Of a stretch of DNA of 64,000 nt, positions 41,477-49,613 are shown in pieces. The DNA lies in NCBI GenBank assembly GCA_017431515.1, contig JAFRKV010000038.1:124001-188000 (forward strand), in the 5' to 3' direction. The notes under the pieces are model-generated. The model was not told the origin of the DNA and did not search any database. It was given only the letters and a program-made list of their open reading frames with translations. This DNA is from Lachnospiraceae bacterium. GTDB lineage: Bacteria; Bacillota; Clostridia; Lachnospirales; Lachnospiraceae. Both the position numbers and the translations under genes were made by a program. How positions within the stretch are numbered: position 1 is the stretch's first letter; each line of letters begins with the position of its first letter.

Positions 41477-42442
41477 ATGGAAACCATCAAAAATTACCTT
41501 GAGACAATGTTTGCCTCACTGCCCAACACCGCGGAAGTGCGGAAAGCCAAGGCGGAACTGCTCCAAATGATGGAGGACAAATACAACGAGCTGATCAGTG
41601 AAGGTCAGAGCGAAAATACGGCCGTCGGAACCGTCATCTCCGAATTCGGAAACCTGGATGAGCTGGCGGAGGATCTCGGCCTTTCCAAAGAGGTGGAGGA
41701 AACCCGGACGAAAGAAAGCGAGGTGCCGCGCAGACTGATCACACAGGATGATGCCATGGCTTACCTTTCGAATAATACGAAGAAGTCCCTGTTTCGTGCC
41801 ATCGGCGTGATGTGCTGCATCATTGCTGTGGCGTGGACGATCATGCTTTCCAGCATCAACCCTATCGGCGGCGTGTGCCTGATGTTTGCCACCATCGCTG
41901 CCGGCGTCGGTTTCATCATTTACAGCAACTTTGTGGATGCCGAGTGGAAATTCATGAATACGGAACTTTGCAGGGTCGATATGGCGACAGCCGCAGCAGT
42001 AAAAGAAAGAAAGCGCAGCTTCGAACCGGTACGCGCACTCTGCGTGACGATCGGCGTGGTGCTCTGCATCATCTGCTGGGTGCCGAACCTTTTTTCGGGA
42101 AACATTCATGTATACGCTCCTGCGCTGATGTTTTTCCTGATCGGATTCGGGGTGCTGCTGATGGTTTATGCTTCCAATGTATACGGCGGATTTGAGAGAC
42201 TCTTGCAGTTGAATGACATCGATACTGTCAGCGGAACGTATGATATGACCGGAAAAGCTCCTGTGAAGTATATAAACAAGGCTGCAGAGACCATCGTGGC
42301 GATCTACTGGCCGGTGGTGACCTGCATTTATCTGATCGTCAGCTTCCTGACATTTCATTGGGAACTGACCTGGATCATCTGGCCGATTGCAGCAGTATTA
42401 CGTACCGTGGTAGTGATCAACTGCCGCGCGGATGAAGAGTAA
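41477..42442 (+). CDS. Permease-prefix-domain (HAAS-like) membrane protein
   Basis: A 321-residue protein. Residues 1-75 form a helical cytosolic domain (TIKNYLETMFASLPNTAEVR, then LLQMMEDKYNELISEGQSEN and VISEFGNLDELAEDLGL), the permease prefix or HAAS-type domain that mediates contact with PadR regulators. Six hydrophobic segments follow, at about 107-320. Such proteins are regularly encoded between PadR and DUF4097 genes and presumably sense envelope state. ATG 41477 is preferred over 41471 (AAGGAG, seven bases). It overlaps the end of padR. Mechanism not known. Confidence 0.82.
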   Translation: METIKNYLETMFASLPNTAEVRKAKAELLQMMEDKYNELISEGQSENTAVGTVISEFGNLDELAEDLGLSKEVEETRTKESEVPRRLITQDDAMAYLSNNTKKSLFRAIGVMCCIIAVAWTIMLSSINPIGGVCLMFATIAAGVGFIIYSNFVDAEWKFMNTELCRVDMATAAAVKERKRSFEPVRALCVTIGVVLCIICWVPNLFSGNIHVYAPALMFFLIGFGVLLMVYASNVYGGFERLLQLNDIDTVSGTYDMTGKAPVKYINKAAETIVAIYWPVVTCIYLIVSFLTFHWELTWIIWPIAAVLRTVVVINCRADEE

Positions 42443-42454
42443 GAGGAGGAGATT

Positions 42455-43210
42455 ATGAACGCAGCAGCTAAGATCATTATTACCCTGCTTTCCATTGCGA
42501 CAGTGATCGCGATTATCGCAGGTGTGTACATGCATGTATGGAAGGGCCGCGGCTTTTCCGTTAGTTCCAAGATGGTGGAGGACAAGGTGACGCTGGAGGG
42601 GGAGGTCAAAAATCTGACCGTGAACATGGACCTTACGGATCTGACGGTCGAGCCGGGCAAGGAACTGTCCGTGGCATATCACCTGCCGGAAAGCATGGTG
42701 CCGGAGGTAAGTCTCCAAAACGGTACCCTGGAGATCAAAAGCCCGCAGGGTATGGTGACACTTCCTTTAAATACCGGGAACTTCTATGTGACAGTGACGA
42801 TCCCTGAGAAAACCGATCTGGAAGAGGTGACACTAAAGGTAGATGCCGGCAATCAGTTGGTCAAAGACCTGAAATGCGGGAAACTGGAGGCTCACGGAGA
42901 CGCCGGAAATGTCGATCTGACAAATGTGGAGTGCACGGAGATCTCGACGCATGTGGATGCGGGCAATGTGGAATTGAAGGGGTGCCATACGGACACCCTG
43001 AAGGCGAGAGCAGACGCAGGAAACCTTGACCTGACAGATTGCGTGGTCTCCCAGATCGATGCAGAAGTGGATGCCGGCAATATCGAGGCAAAAGACAGTT
43101 CCATCGAAACAGGTATCTGCAAGACGGATCTCGGTAACATCTCCCTCTCCGGAAATATCGGGGATGTCAAGACGAAAACGTCAGTTGGGGATGTGTCAAT
43201 AAATAAATGA
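42455..43210 (+). CDS. DUF4097 beta-helix envelope protein
   Basis: A 251-residue protein with an N-terminal membrane anchor (IIITLLSIATVIAIIAGVYM) and a repetitive outer domain in which the motif xVDAGNxxLxxC recurs (VDAGNQLVKDLKCGK, GDAGNVDLTNVEC, VDAGNVELKGC, ADAGNLDLTDC). This is the DUF4097 right-handed beta-helix pattern, used by secreted or surface adhesin-like proteins. It closes the padR operon, starting 12 bases after the membrane protein. Role in envelope or stress response is a family-level inference. Confidence 0.87.
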   Translation: MNAAAKIIITLLSIATVIAIIAGVYMHVWKGRGFSVSSKMVEDKVTLEGEVKNLTVNMDLTDLTVEPGKELSVAYHLPESMVPEVSLQNGTLEIKSPQGMVTLPLNTGNFYVTVTIPEKTDLEEVTLKVDAGNQLVKDLKCGKLEAHGDAGNVDLTNVECTEISTHVDAGNVELKGCHTDTLKARADAGNLDLTDCVVSQIDAEVDAGNIEAKDSSIETGICKTDLGNISLSGNIGDVKTKTSVGDVSINK

Positions 43211-43217
43211 AAGACAA

Positions 43218-43351
43218 TGAGGTCAAAAGTCACATGCCGCTTGCGGCATTGTGACCTTTGCACAAGGAATCGCTCTGACCTGCTAGCATGTCAGAGCGAT
43301 TCTTCGTGCAAAGTGCACATGCGATTTCATCGCATGGCACTTTTGACCTCA
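43218..43351 (+). repeat. 134-bp four-way-junction element (three hairpins within an outer stem)
   Basis: Outer 13-base arms (43218-43230, TGAGGTCAAAAGT, and 43339-43351) are perfect reverse complements. Inside lie hairpin A (43231-43253, CACATGCCGC with a bulged GCGGCATTGTG), hairpin B (43257-43279 pairing with 43290-43312, 21 of 23 bases) and hairpin C (about 43313-43340, core ATGCGAT-TTC-ATCGCAT). Arms can also pair locally in an alternative fold (AAAGTCACA...TGTGACCTTT). It lies just after the DUF4097 stop and could act as a terminator or mobile repeat. I do not recognise a named family. Confidence 0.8.
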
Positions 43352-43493
43352 ACATCATGAAAGATGAAATCATACGCTGTTCATGTATAGGATACCAAAA
43401 TGATCTCCGATATGCTATATTTTTCTTGCAACCTCCCGTATGCAGTTGTCGCTGTTAAGAGTGAACGGGAAACGAAGAGGACGGGGATACGCT

Positions 43494-44054
43494 TTGACGG
43501 ATACGGAAATCATTGATCTTTATCTGGAACGTGATCAGAACGCAGTACAGCGCACATCGGAAAAATACGGGACGCGGCTGCGGAGGATCGCGGAGGGAAT
43601 CACGAGAGATGCCGGTTCGGCGGAGGAGTGTGAGAATGACACCTACCTGAAAACATGGGAGGCCATTCCCCCGAACGAACCAAGGGATTATTTTTTTGCG
43701 TTTCTCGCCAGGATCACAAGACATCTTTCCCTGGATGTGTGCAAGGAGCGAAACCGGTTGAAACGCAAGGCAGAACTGAGTGAATTTACAAAAGAACTGG
43801 AGGAATGCATTGCCGGGACGGATGATACGGTCGGGGAAGTGGAAGGAAAGCTCCTGGGAGAACTCATCAGCAAGTGGCTGCATTCCCAGCCGGAGGAACA
43901 GCGGAATATCTTTCTGCGCAGATACTGGTACATGGACACTGTGGAAGAAATCATGCGGCGCTTCGGATACAGCGAAAGCAAGGTGAAATCGGTGTTGTTT
44001 CGTTCCAGAAACAGCCTCAGGGACTATTTGCGGAAGGAGGGGTATGCAGCATGA
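43494..44054 (+). CDS. ECF-type RNA polymerase sigma factor
   Basis: A 186-residue sigma-70 family protein with region 2 (DRAEECENDTYLKTWEAIPP-type block, here ECENDTYLKTWEAIPP) and region 4 (RNIFLRRYWYMDTVEEIMRR then YSESKVKSVLFRSRNSLRDY, a helix-turn-helix). Clostridial ECF sigma factors are sequestered by membrane anti-sigma factors; the following gene fits that role. The start is uncertain: TTG 43494 preserves the usual N-terminus (TDTEIIDLYLERD); ATG 43440 would add 18 residues. It overlaps the anti-sigma gene by ATGA. Confidence 0.87.
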   Translation: MTDTEIIDLYLERDQNAVQRTSEKYGTRLRRIAEGITRDAGSAEECENDTYLKTWEAIPPNEPRDYFFAFLARITRHLSLDVCKERNRLKRKAELSEFTKELEECIAGTDDTVGEVEGKLLGELISKWLHSQPEEQRNIFLRRYWYMDTVEEIMRRFGYSESKVKSVLFRSRNSLRDYLRKEGYAA

Positions 44055-44650
44055 CAGGGATGGATCTATTGGATGCGATGGAACATGTGGATCCGGAGTT
44101 GATCGAGGCGGCAGAGCATCCTCCTGTGAAAAAGAAAAAAGTGACGCCCTTTGTCTGGACAGGGGCAGCAGCGGCAGCCTGTGTTGCCGTGATCGCAGGC
44201 GTTTCCTTTATGGTCGTGCAGAGCAGATCTTTGGGCAGCGCTGCCGCCACTGCCGAGATGGCGGCAGAAGGCGCGAAGAGAGAGGCCGCTGACACGGCTG
44301 AAAACGCGGCGGAGATTCATACGCCGGCGCAGGTCATCGCGCAGCTGAACCAAGAATTGCAGGAGCTTGCTGCAGATGAGACGGGATTCCAAAGCATAGA
44401 ACTTGTCATGCTTGAAGGAAAGCCTGTCATCAATGTGACGATTACGAAGGACCAGGCGGCGCTTTATGATACAGATCAAACAGCATCTGACGCGTTTGAC
44501 GGGGTCTTGACAGCTCTTGCGGGTCAGATCAGCAAGCGTCTGCATGACGACTCCTTCATGGGTGGCCCGGAGGGCTATGTCTACATCGACGGACAAACAG
44601 AGCCATACAGATTCTTTGATGAAGAACATGCGTGGAACACGCTGGAATAA
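44051..44650 (+). CDS. Probable membrane anti-sigma factor
   Basis: A 199-residue single-pass membrane protein. A short cytosolic segment (residues 1-30, including LLDAMEHVDPELIEAAEHPP) precedes one membrane helix (FVWTGAAAAACVAVIAGVSF, about 35-55) and an extracytoplasmic domain with an Ala/Glu-rich linker and a folded end. Position directly after an ECF sigma factor with an ATGA overlap indicates that it holds that sigma factor at the membrane and senses envelope signals. No obvious protease site or known sensor domain is seen. Confidence 0.78.
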   Translation: MTGMDLLDAMEHVDPELIEAAEHPPVKKKKVTPFVWTGAAAAACVAVIAGVSFMVVQSRSLGSAAATAEMAAEGAKREAADTAENAAEIHTPAQVIAQLNQELQELAADETGFQSIELVMLEGKPVINVTITKDQAALYDTDQTASDAFDGVLTALAGQISKRLHDDSFMGGPEGYVYIDGQTEPYRFFDEEHAWNTLE

Positions 44651-44666
44651 TGGAAAGGAACATACC

Positions 44667-46451
44667 ATGATCGTTGCGGAACAGGATTCCTCCAATCGGA
44701 CCAGAATGACCATGAAGCTTCTGTTCATGCTGCTTCCGGTACAGGTGCTGCTGGCCTCCATCGGCGCGGTAAACGGCATCGTTTCCAGTTTTTTTGCGAG
44801 CAACTTCATCGGTGATGATGCCATGAGCGCAGTGGGGTACTATTCACCGATCAATCAGTTGATTTCCGCCATCAGCATTATGTTTGTGACGGGGTCCACC
44901 ATTTTATGCGGGAAATATATCGGGGGAAACCAGGTGCGGAAAATGCGGAATGTATTCACGCTGGACATGCTCCTTTCCGGTATCGTATCAGGGATATTGA
45001 CGCTGATTGTCACCCTGATGCCGCTGCTTGGGGCAACGCGGCTGATGACTCCGGATCCGGATGCGATAGCAGCGCTGGATCCTTTCATGCTGGGCCAGGC
45101 CCTCGGCATCATCCCGTTTATGCTGGGTTCCCAGCTTTCCTCTTTCCTGTCTCTGGAAAACAGGATGAAGAGAACGATGGTGGCCAGCCTTTCGTATATC
45201 GTGATCAATCTTGCATTGTGTTTCCTGTTCGTGCAGGTCCTTTCCTTTGGCCCCCTGGGTCTTGCGCTGGCAAATTCCATCGGGATGTGGGCCTTTTTCC
45301 TGATCCCTGCAGCCTATTTTCTGTCCGGGAAGTCGGAACTTCGCCTGGTCAGAAAAGGGCTGGAATGGAGAGAGAGTCTTGATATCGTCAAGATCGGGGC
45401 AGCCGGGGCGATCACCAATGCCTATGTGGCCATTCGCGGGTTCATCGTAAACGGCATTATTTCTGCATACGTCGGAAGCGCGGGGATTTCCGCCTTCGCG
45501 GCTTCCGGCGCCATGCTGGCGCTTTTCTGGGCGATTCCGACCGGGATGCAGGCGGTTTCCCGCATGATGATCAGTATCGGTGTCGGAGAAGAAGACAAAA
45601 ACACGCTGACGGACGTGATGAAAACAGCGCTGTTCCGCTTTGTCCCGTTGATGTGCGCAGTGTCCGCAATGCTGATCCTCGCAGCGGTGCCCCTCACCAT
45701 GGTCTTTTTCAGAAATCCGGCGGATCCGGTCTATGACATGACGGTCTGGGCCTATCGGATTCTTCCGTTATGCATGCCCCTTTCGGTGATCTGCATGCAT
45801 TTCGTCTGCTATGGAATGGCTTCCAACAAGCAGGGATTCGTGCATGTGATGGCGCTTTTGGACGGCGTGATCTGTGTGTCTTCTTTTTCGGCGCTGCTGG
45901 TTCCGCAGATCGGGATGAACGGGGTTTATATCGCAAACGTCCTGAACGGCGTCGTGACCACCATTGTTATTGTCCTTTATGCGATGCTGAAAAAAAGAGG
46001 GGTGCCAAAGAACAAGGAAGAGCTGATGGTCATCCCGGCGGATTTCGGCGTGAAAGAGGAGGAAAGGCTGGATTTTGCCGTGAGCGGCATGGAGGATGTG
46101 ATCGGGATCTCAGAGCAGGTGCAGAGCTTTTGTCTGGACAGAGGGATTGATAAACGACGCTCTATGTATGCCAGCCTGTCGTTGGAGGAAATGGCGGGGA
46201 ATGTGGTGAAGCACGGATTTGAGAAGGAGGAAAAGCCCCGTCACGCGTTTGTGCGGGCAATCCATAAGAACGATGATGTGATCCTCTGCATCAAGGACGA
46301 CTGCAGGGCATTTGACCCGGTGGCCAGATACAGGCTGGCGGATCAAAACGACAGAACGGCCAATATCGGCTTGCGGATCGTGACCGGTATGGCAAAGGAT
46401 GTGAATTACCAGAACATTCTGGGGCTGAATGTGCTGAATATCAAAATTTGA
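44667..46451 (+). CDS. MATE family efflux transporter fused to C-terminal HATPase domain
   Basis: A 594-residue fusion. Residues 1-455 are a 12-helix MATE exporter (LPVQVLLASIGAVNGIVSSF, AFAASGAMLALFWAIPTGMQ, FVCYGMASNKQGFVHVM). After a linker comes a RsbW/HATPase_c-type domain (about 475-594): N-box LEEMAGNVVKHGF, nucleotide motif IKDDCRAFDP, and NIGLRIVTGMA with an intact lid. This domain type is a serine kinase or ATP-binding switch in partner-switching systems. A membrane-tethered switch attached to an exporter is unusual. ATG 44667 follows GGAAAGGAAC. No partner STAS gene is adjacent. Confidence 0.88.
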   Translation: MIVAEQDSSNRTRMTMKLLFMLLPVQVLLASIGAVNGIVSSFFASNFIGDDAMSAVGYYSPINQLISAISIMFVTGSTILCGKYIGGNQVRKMRNVFTLDMLLSGIVSGILTLIVTLMPLLGATRLMTPDPDAIAALDPFMLGQALGIIPFMLGSQLSSFLSLENRMKRTMVASLSYIVINLALCFLFVQVLSFGPLGLALANSIGMWAFFLIPAAYFLSGKSELRLVRKGLEWRESLDIVKIGAAGAITNAYVAIRGFIVNGIISAYVGSAGISAFAASGAMLALFWAIPTGMQAVSRMMISIGVGEEDKNTLTDVMKTALFRFVPLMCAVSAMLILAAVPLTMVFFRNPADPVYDMTVWAYRILPLCMPLSVICMHFVCYGMASNKQGFVHVMALLDGVICVSSFSALLVPQIGMNGVYIANVLNGVVTTIVIVLYAMLKKRGVPKNKEELMVIPADFGVKEEERLDFAVSGMEDVIGISEQVQSFCLDRGIDKRRSMYASLSLEEMAGNVVKHGFEKEEKPRHAFVRAIHKNDDVILCIKDDCRAFDPVARYRLADQNDRTANIGLRIVTGMAKDVNYQNILGLNVLNIKI

Positions 46452-46511
46452 GATTCAGATTCGTTTCGGGTATCATAGAGGGTAGAGTAAAGCCGAGAGA
46501 GGAAATACAAT

Positions 46512-47705
46512 ATGAGGAAAAGAATGATTGCGGCGCTCCTGGTGGCGGCGCTTGGAATGGGGATGCTGTCCGGCTGCGGCGAAGGCGCAGCTGCCAAAGA
46601 GACGGCGCAGAGCACGGAGCAGCAGACAGAGGAAATGCCAAAACAACCGGATCCGGCGGATGAACCGGAGATTCCGTTAAAATACGATCCGACACAGGTG
46701 GGGGCGAGGGTTTCCAAGATCGGGATGCTGTCGATGCTGAATATGACACCGGAAGGGATGGGCACCTACAGCCTGACCAGGGCCACGGCGCTTTCGCTCC
46801 TTGCAAAGGAGGGCTATGTCTGGTTTCCGTTCCAGTTTGACGTGATGGGCAGCATGCAGAGCGGTCAGGTGGAGATCAAGTTTTATGACTCCCTGACGGA
46901 AATGCAGATGGCATTGAATGCCGGTGAGATCGATTACATGAACTGCTACAAGAGTGTGGGGGATTACCTGTGCTCGCTGGATAAAAATCTGGTGACCCTT
47001 TACATGTATGATACGAACAAAGAGCGCAACATTTTTGCGGATCTGATGTTCCGCGGCATCTTGGGGAATGACTTTTCCTTCCTCATGATGGAGGATCGGA
47101 CGGAGCTCAGGGATCTTTTCAATGCCGCGATCTCGGACATGAAGGTGGACGGCACAATGGACCGTCTGATTGAGGAGCAGATCACGAATGTCATCAACGG
47201 GCAGACGCCGCAGCCTGTGGAGATGGAAAAAATCGACGGCGCGGACACGATCCGCGTGGCCGTGACCGGCGCGCTGCCGCCGATGGATTACGTGTCAGCG
47301 GACGGTAAACCGGCAGGCTTTAATACAGCGGTGCTTGCGGAGATCGGGAAGCGGATCGGGAAAAACATAGAGCTTGTGGTGGTGGACAGCATCGGCCGCG
47401 CGACTGCCCTTTCCAGCGGAAATGTGGATGCGGTTTTCTGGACCAGAACCTCCGCCGCGGCGGAGGAATTGGCCAATGCCACAGAGGAAGAGGCAAAGCA
47501 GCAGAAGGAAGCGCTTCAGCAGAGCATGACGGAGGAGGAACTGGCGTGCATGAGCTACATTGACAGCATCCTGGATTTTGCAAATTACGGCAAGCTGGAT
47601 ATTCCGGATCGTACCATCACCACCCAGTCCTATTATTCCGATTTGATCACAAACGTGCTGACAAAAGAGAAGCAGCAGGAGATCATGGAGGAAGCCGCAA
47701 ATTAA
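46512..47705 (+). CDS. Amino-acid-type substrate-binding lipoprotein (double SBP-like)
   Basis: A 397-residue lipoprotein (lipobox LSGCG, Cys22). Two consecutive substrate-binding-like halves follow: residues 60-235 (KIGMLSMLNMTPEGM, VEIKFYDSLTEMQMALNAGE, IDYMNCYK) and 240-397 (TIRVAVTGALPPMDYVSADG, AGFNTAVLAEIGKRIGKNIE, FWTRTSAAA). The second half matches the bacterial extracellular solute-binding family 3. It probably captures polar amino acids or related molecules for the ABC permease and ATPase that follow. A -10-like TATCAT lies just upstream of its GAGAGG ribosome site, so it may have its own promoter. Confidence 0.82.
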   Translation: MRKRMIAALLVAALGMGMLSGCGEGAAAKETAQSTEQQTEEMPKQPDPADEPEIPLKYDPTQVGARVSKIGMLSMLNMTPEGMGTYSLTRATALSLLAKEGYVWFPFQFDVMGSMQSGQVEIKFYDSLTEMQMALNAGEIDYMNCYKSVGDYLCSLDKNLVTLYMYDTNKERNIFADLMFRGILGNDFSFLMMEDRTELRDLFNAAISDMKVDGTMDRLIEEQITNVINGQTPQPVEMEKIDGADTIRVAVTGALPPMDYVSADGKPAGFNTAVLAEIGKRIGKNIELVVVDSIGRATALSSGNVDAVFWTRTSAAAEELANATEEEAKQQKEALQQSMTEEELACMSYIDSILDFANYGKLDIPDRTITTQSYYSDLITNVLTKEKQQEIMEEAAN

Positions 47706-47764
47706 TGACGGTCGGGATGCGCCTCGTTTGACGGGTGCATCCGGATGCCACGCGGGAGAAACAG

Positions 47765-48442
47765 ATGTCTTTTCAGGAACAACTATACAAGGTGTTGATA
47801 GAGGGGGATTCCTATCGGACAATCTTAAGCGGCCTTCTGGTGACGTTGCAGATTACGGCGGTCTCCCTCCTTTTCGGGACGCTGCTGGGTGCGGGCGTCT
47901 GTTTTTTGTGTACGCGGAAAAATAAAGCGGTCAGCGTGATCGCGGGCGTCTATATCGCGGTTCTCCGCGGGACACCGGTGCTCATGCTGCTTCTGCTGTT
48001 ATATTACGGGGTATTTGCCCGCGCGGGATTTGCGCCGGTGGTGGTGGCGATCATGACATTTTCGCTGAATCTTTCTGCCCACGTGGCGGAGCTTTTGCGC
48101 GCTTCCGCGCAGGCCATCGACACGGGTCAGGTGGAGGCGGCGCGGACCCTTGGGCTCGGCAGAAGGGATGCGTTTCGTCTGGTGGCGCTTCCCCAGATCC
48201 TCAGGATCGCAAAGCCGGTCTACCAGTCGCTGATCGTGAATCTGATCCAGTGGACAAGTGTGGTGGGCTACATTTCCATCACGGATCTGACGCGGGTGAT
48301 CAATAATACGGCTGCGCGCACGATGCAGCCGTTTCTGACGATCACGGTGGGGATGCTGTTGTACCTGGGCCTCTCATATCTGGTATACGGGATTTTTGCC
48401 CTGATCGACCGGAGGAAAGGAGTCCGCCATGCCGCTGATTGA
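47765..48442 (+). CDS. Amino-acid-type ABC transporter permease
   Basis: A 225-residue permease with five to six membrane helices and the EAA-loop motif for ATPase contact (QVEAARTLGLGRRDAFRLVALPQ). The N-terminal LSGLLVTLQITAVSLLFGTL resembles polar amino acid permeases of the HisM/GlnP type. It follows the SBP gene by 59 bases, with ATG 47765 after GCGGGAGAAACAG. Its stop overlaps the ATPase start at 48429. A single permease gene implies a homodimer. Confidence 0.9.
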   Translation: MSFQEQLYKVLIEGDSYRTILSGLLVTLQITAVSLLFGTLLGAGVCFLCTRKNKAVSVIAGVYIAVLRGTPVLMLLLLLYYGVFARAGFAPVVVAIMTFSLNLSAHVAELLRASAQAIDTGQVEAARTLGLGRRDAFRLVALPQILRIAKPVYQSLIVNLIQWTSVVGYISITDLTRVINNTAARTMQPFLTITVGMLLYLGLSYLVYGIFALIDRRKGVRHAAD

Positions 48443-49520
48443 AGTCAAAGGACTTTGCAAGTCCTTCGGGGAGCGCGTTGTGCTGGAAGACGTCAATCTG
48501 GAGGTCTCAGACGGGGAACGGATCGCGATCATCGGGGAATCCGGCTGCGGAAAGAGCGTATTTCTGCGGTGCTTAGAGCTTCTTACGGTTCCGGACCGCG
48601 GACAGATCCTCATCGACGGACAGGAGATCACGGCAAAAGGTGCGGATGTGGACAGGATCCGCCGCAGTATGGGCATGGTATATCAGAAATTCCACCTGTT
48701 TTCCCATATGAACGTGATGGACAATCTGTGCCTGGCACCGGTGCGGCTGCTGGGCATGACACGGGAAGCGGCAGAAGAAAAGGCGATGGATCTGCTGTCA
48801 CAGGTCGGCCTTTCCACCAGAGCCAATGATTTCCCGGAGGTACTCTCCGGCGGACAGCAGCAGCGCATTGCCATCTGCAGGAGTCTGATGATGGATCCGA
48901 AGGTGCTGCTTTTTGACGAGCCGACGAGCGCCCTGGATCCGACGATGGTCGGAGAGGTGCTGGCCGTGATCAGAATGCTGTCCAAACGGCATCTGGCAAT
49001 GCTGATCGTGACCCATGAGATGAGCTTCGCGAGGGAACTTGCGGATCGGGTGCTGTTTTTTGCGGAACACGGCATCTATGAGCAGGGACCGCCTGCAGAG
49101 GTGTTTGAACATCCCAAGCGGGCAAAAACCGTTGCGTTTATCCAGAAGATCAAGTATTTCTCCTTTGAGATCACAAGCCGCAAGTTTGACCTGATGAAGA
49201 TGCAGGGAGGATTGCTGGTTTTCGGGGAAAAATACGGCATGCGGCATAAGCGGATCGGCAGATTGCAGCTTTGCTGCGAAGAACTGGTCTATGAGATGAT
49301 GGCGCAGTGCTACGCACCGGAGGAACCGGTTTCGATGCAGCTTGCGGTTTCCTACGCGGAAGCGGACGGGAGATGTGAGATCGAGCTGACCTGCAGCGGG
49401 AAGGAATACAATCCGTTTGCCCAGGAGGAGGACGAACTGGGCGTCACGATCTTAAAAAAGATGGCGGCCAGACTGGAATACACTTATGACGGCAGAAGCC
49501 GGATCTCAATCTTGCTATAG
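48429..49520 (+). CDS. Amino-acid-type ABC ATPase with C-terminal HATPase-like domain
   Basis: A 363-residue protein. Residues 1-245 are a GlnQ/HisP-type ATPase: Walker A GESGCGKSV, signature LSGGQQQR, Walker B VLLFDEPTSALDP and the D-loop. Residues 245-363 are an added domain in the style of RsbW/HATPase_c: LQLCCEELVYEMMAQCY, IELTCSGKEYNPF and LGVTILKKMAARLEY. The expected N-box Asn is absent and the DxG motif reads CSG, so this copy may bind nucleotide poorly or not at all. A typical GlnQ ends near residue 245. AAAGGAG precedes ATG 48429. Confidence 0.87.
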   Translation: MPLIEVKGLCKSFGERVVLEDVNLEVSDGERIAIIGESGCGKSVFLRCLELLTVPDRGQILIDGQEITAKGADVDRIRRSMGMVYQKFHLFSHMNVMDNLCLAPVRLLGMTREAAEEKAMDLLSQVGLSTRANDFPEVLSGGQQQRIAICRSLMMDPKVLLFDEPTSALDPTMVGEVLAVIRMLSKRHLAMLIVTHEMSFARELADRVLFFAEHGIYEQGPPAEVFEHPKRAKTVAFIQKIKYFSFEITSRKFDLMKMQGGLLVFGEKYGMRHKRIGRLQLCCEELVYEMMAQCYAPEEPVSMQLAVSYAEADGRCEIELTCSGKEYNPFAQEEDELGVTILKKMAARLEYTYDGRSRISILL

Positions 49521-49613
49521 AGAGGCGGTTTGTACAGCGTATGCTGCCGGCTGTCTTCGTTGACGGAAAGCCAAAAATCCGCTAAAATAAAGACTGTTTT
49601 AGGGGGAATCAAA

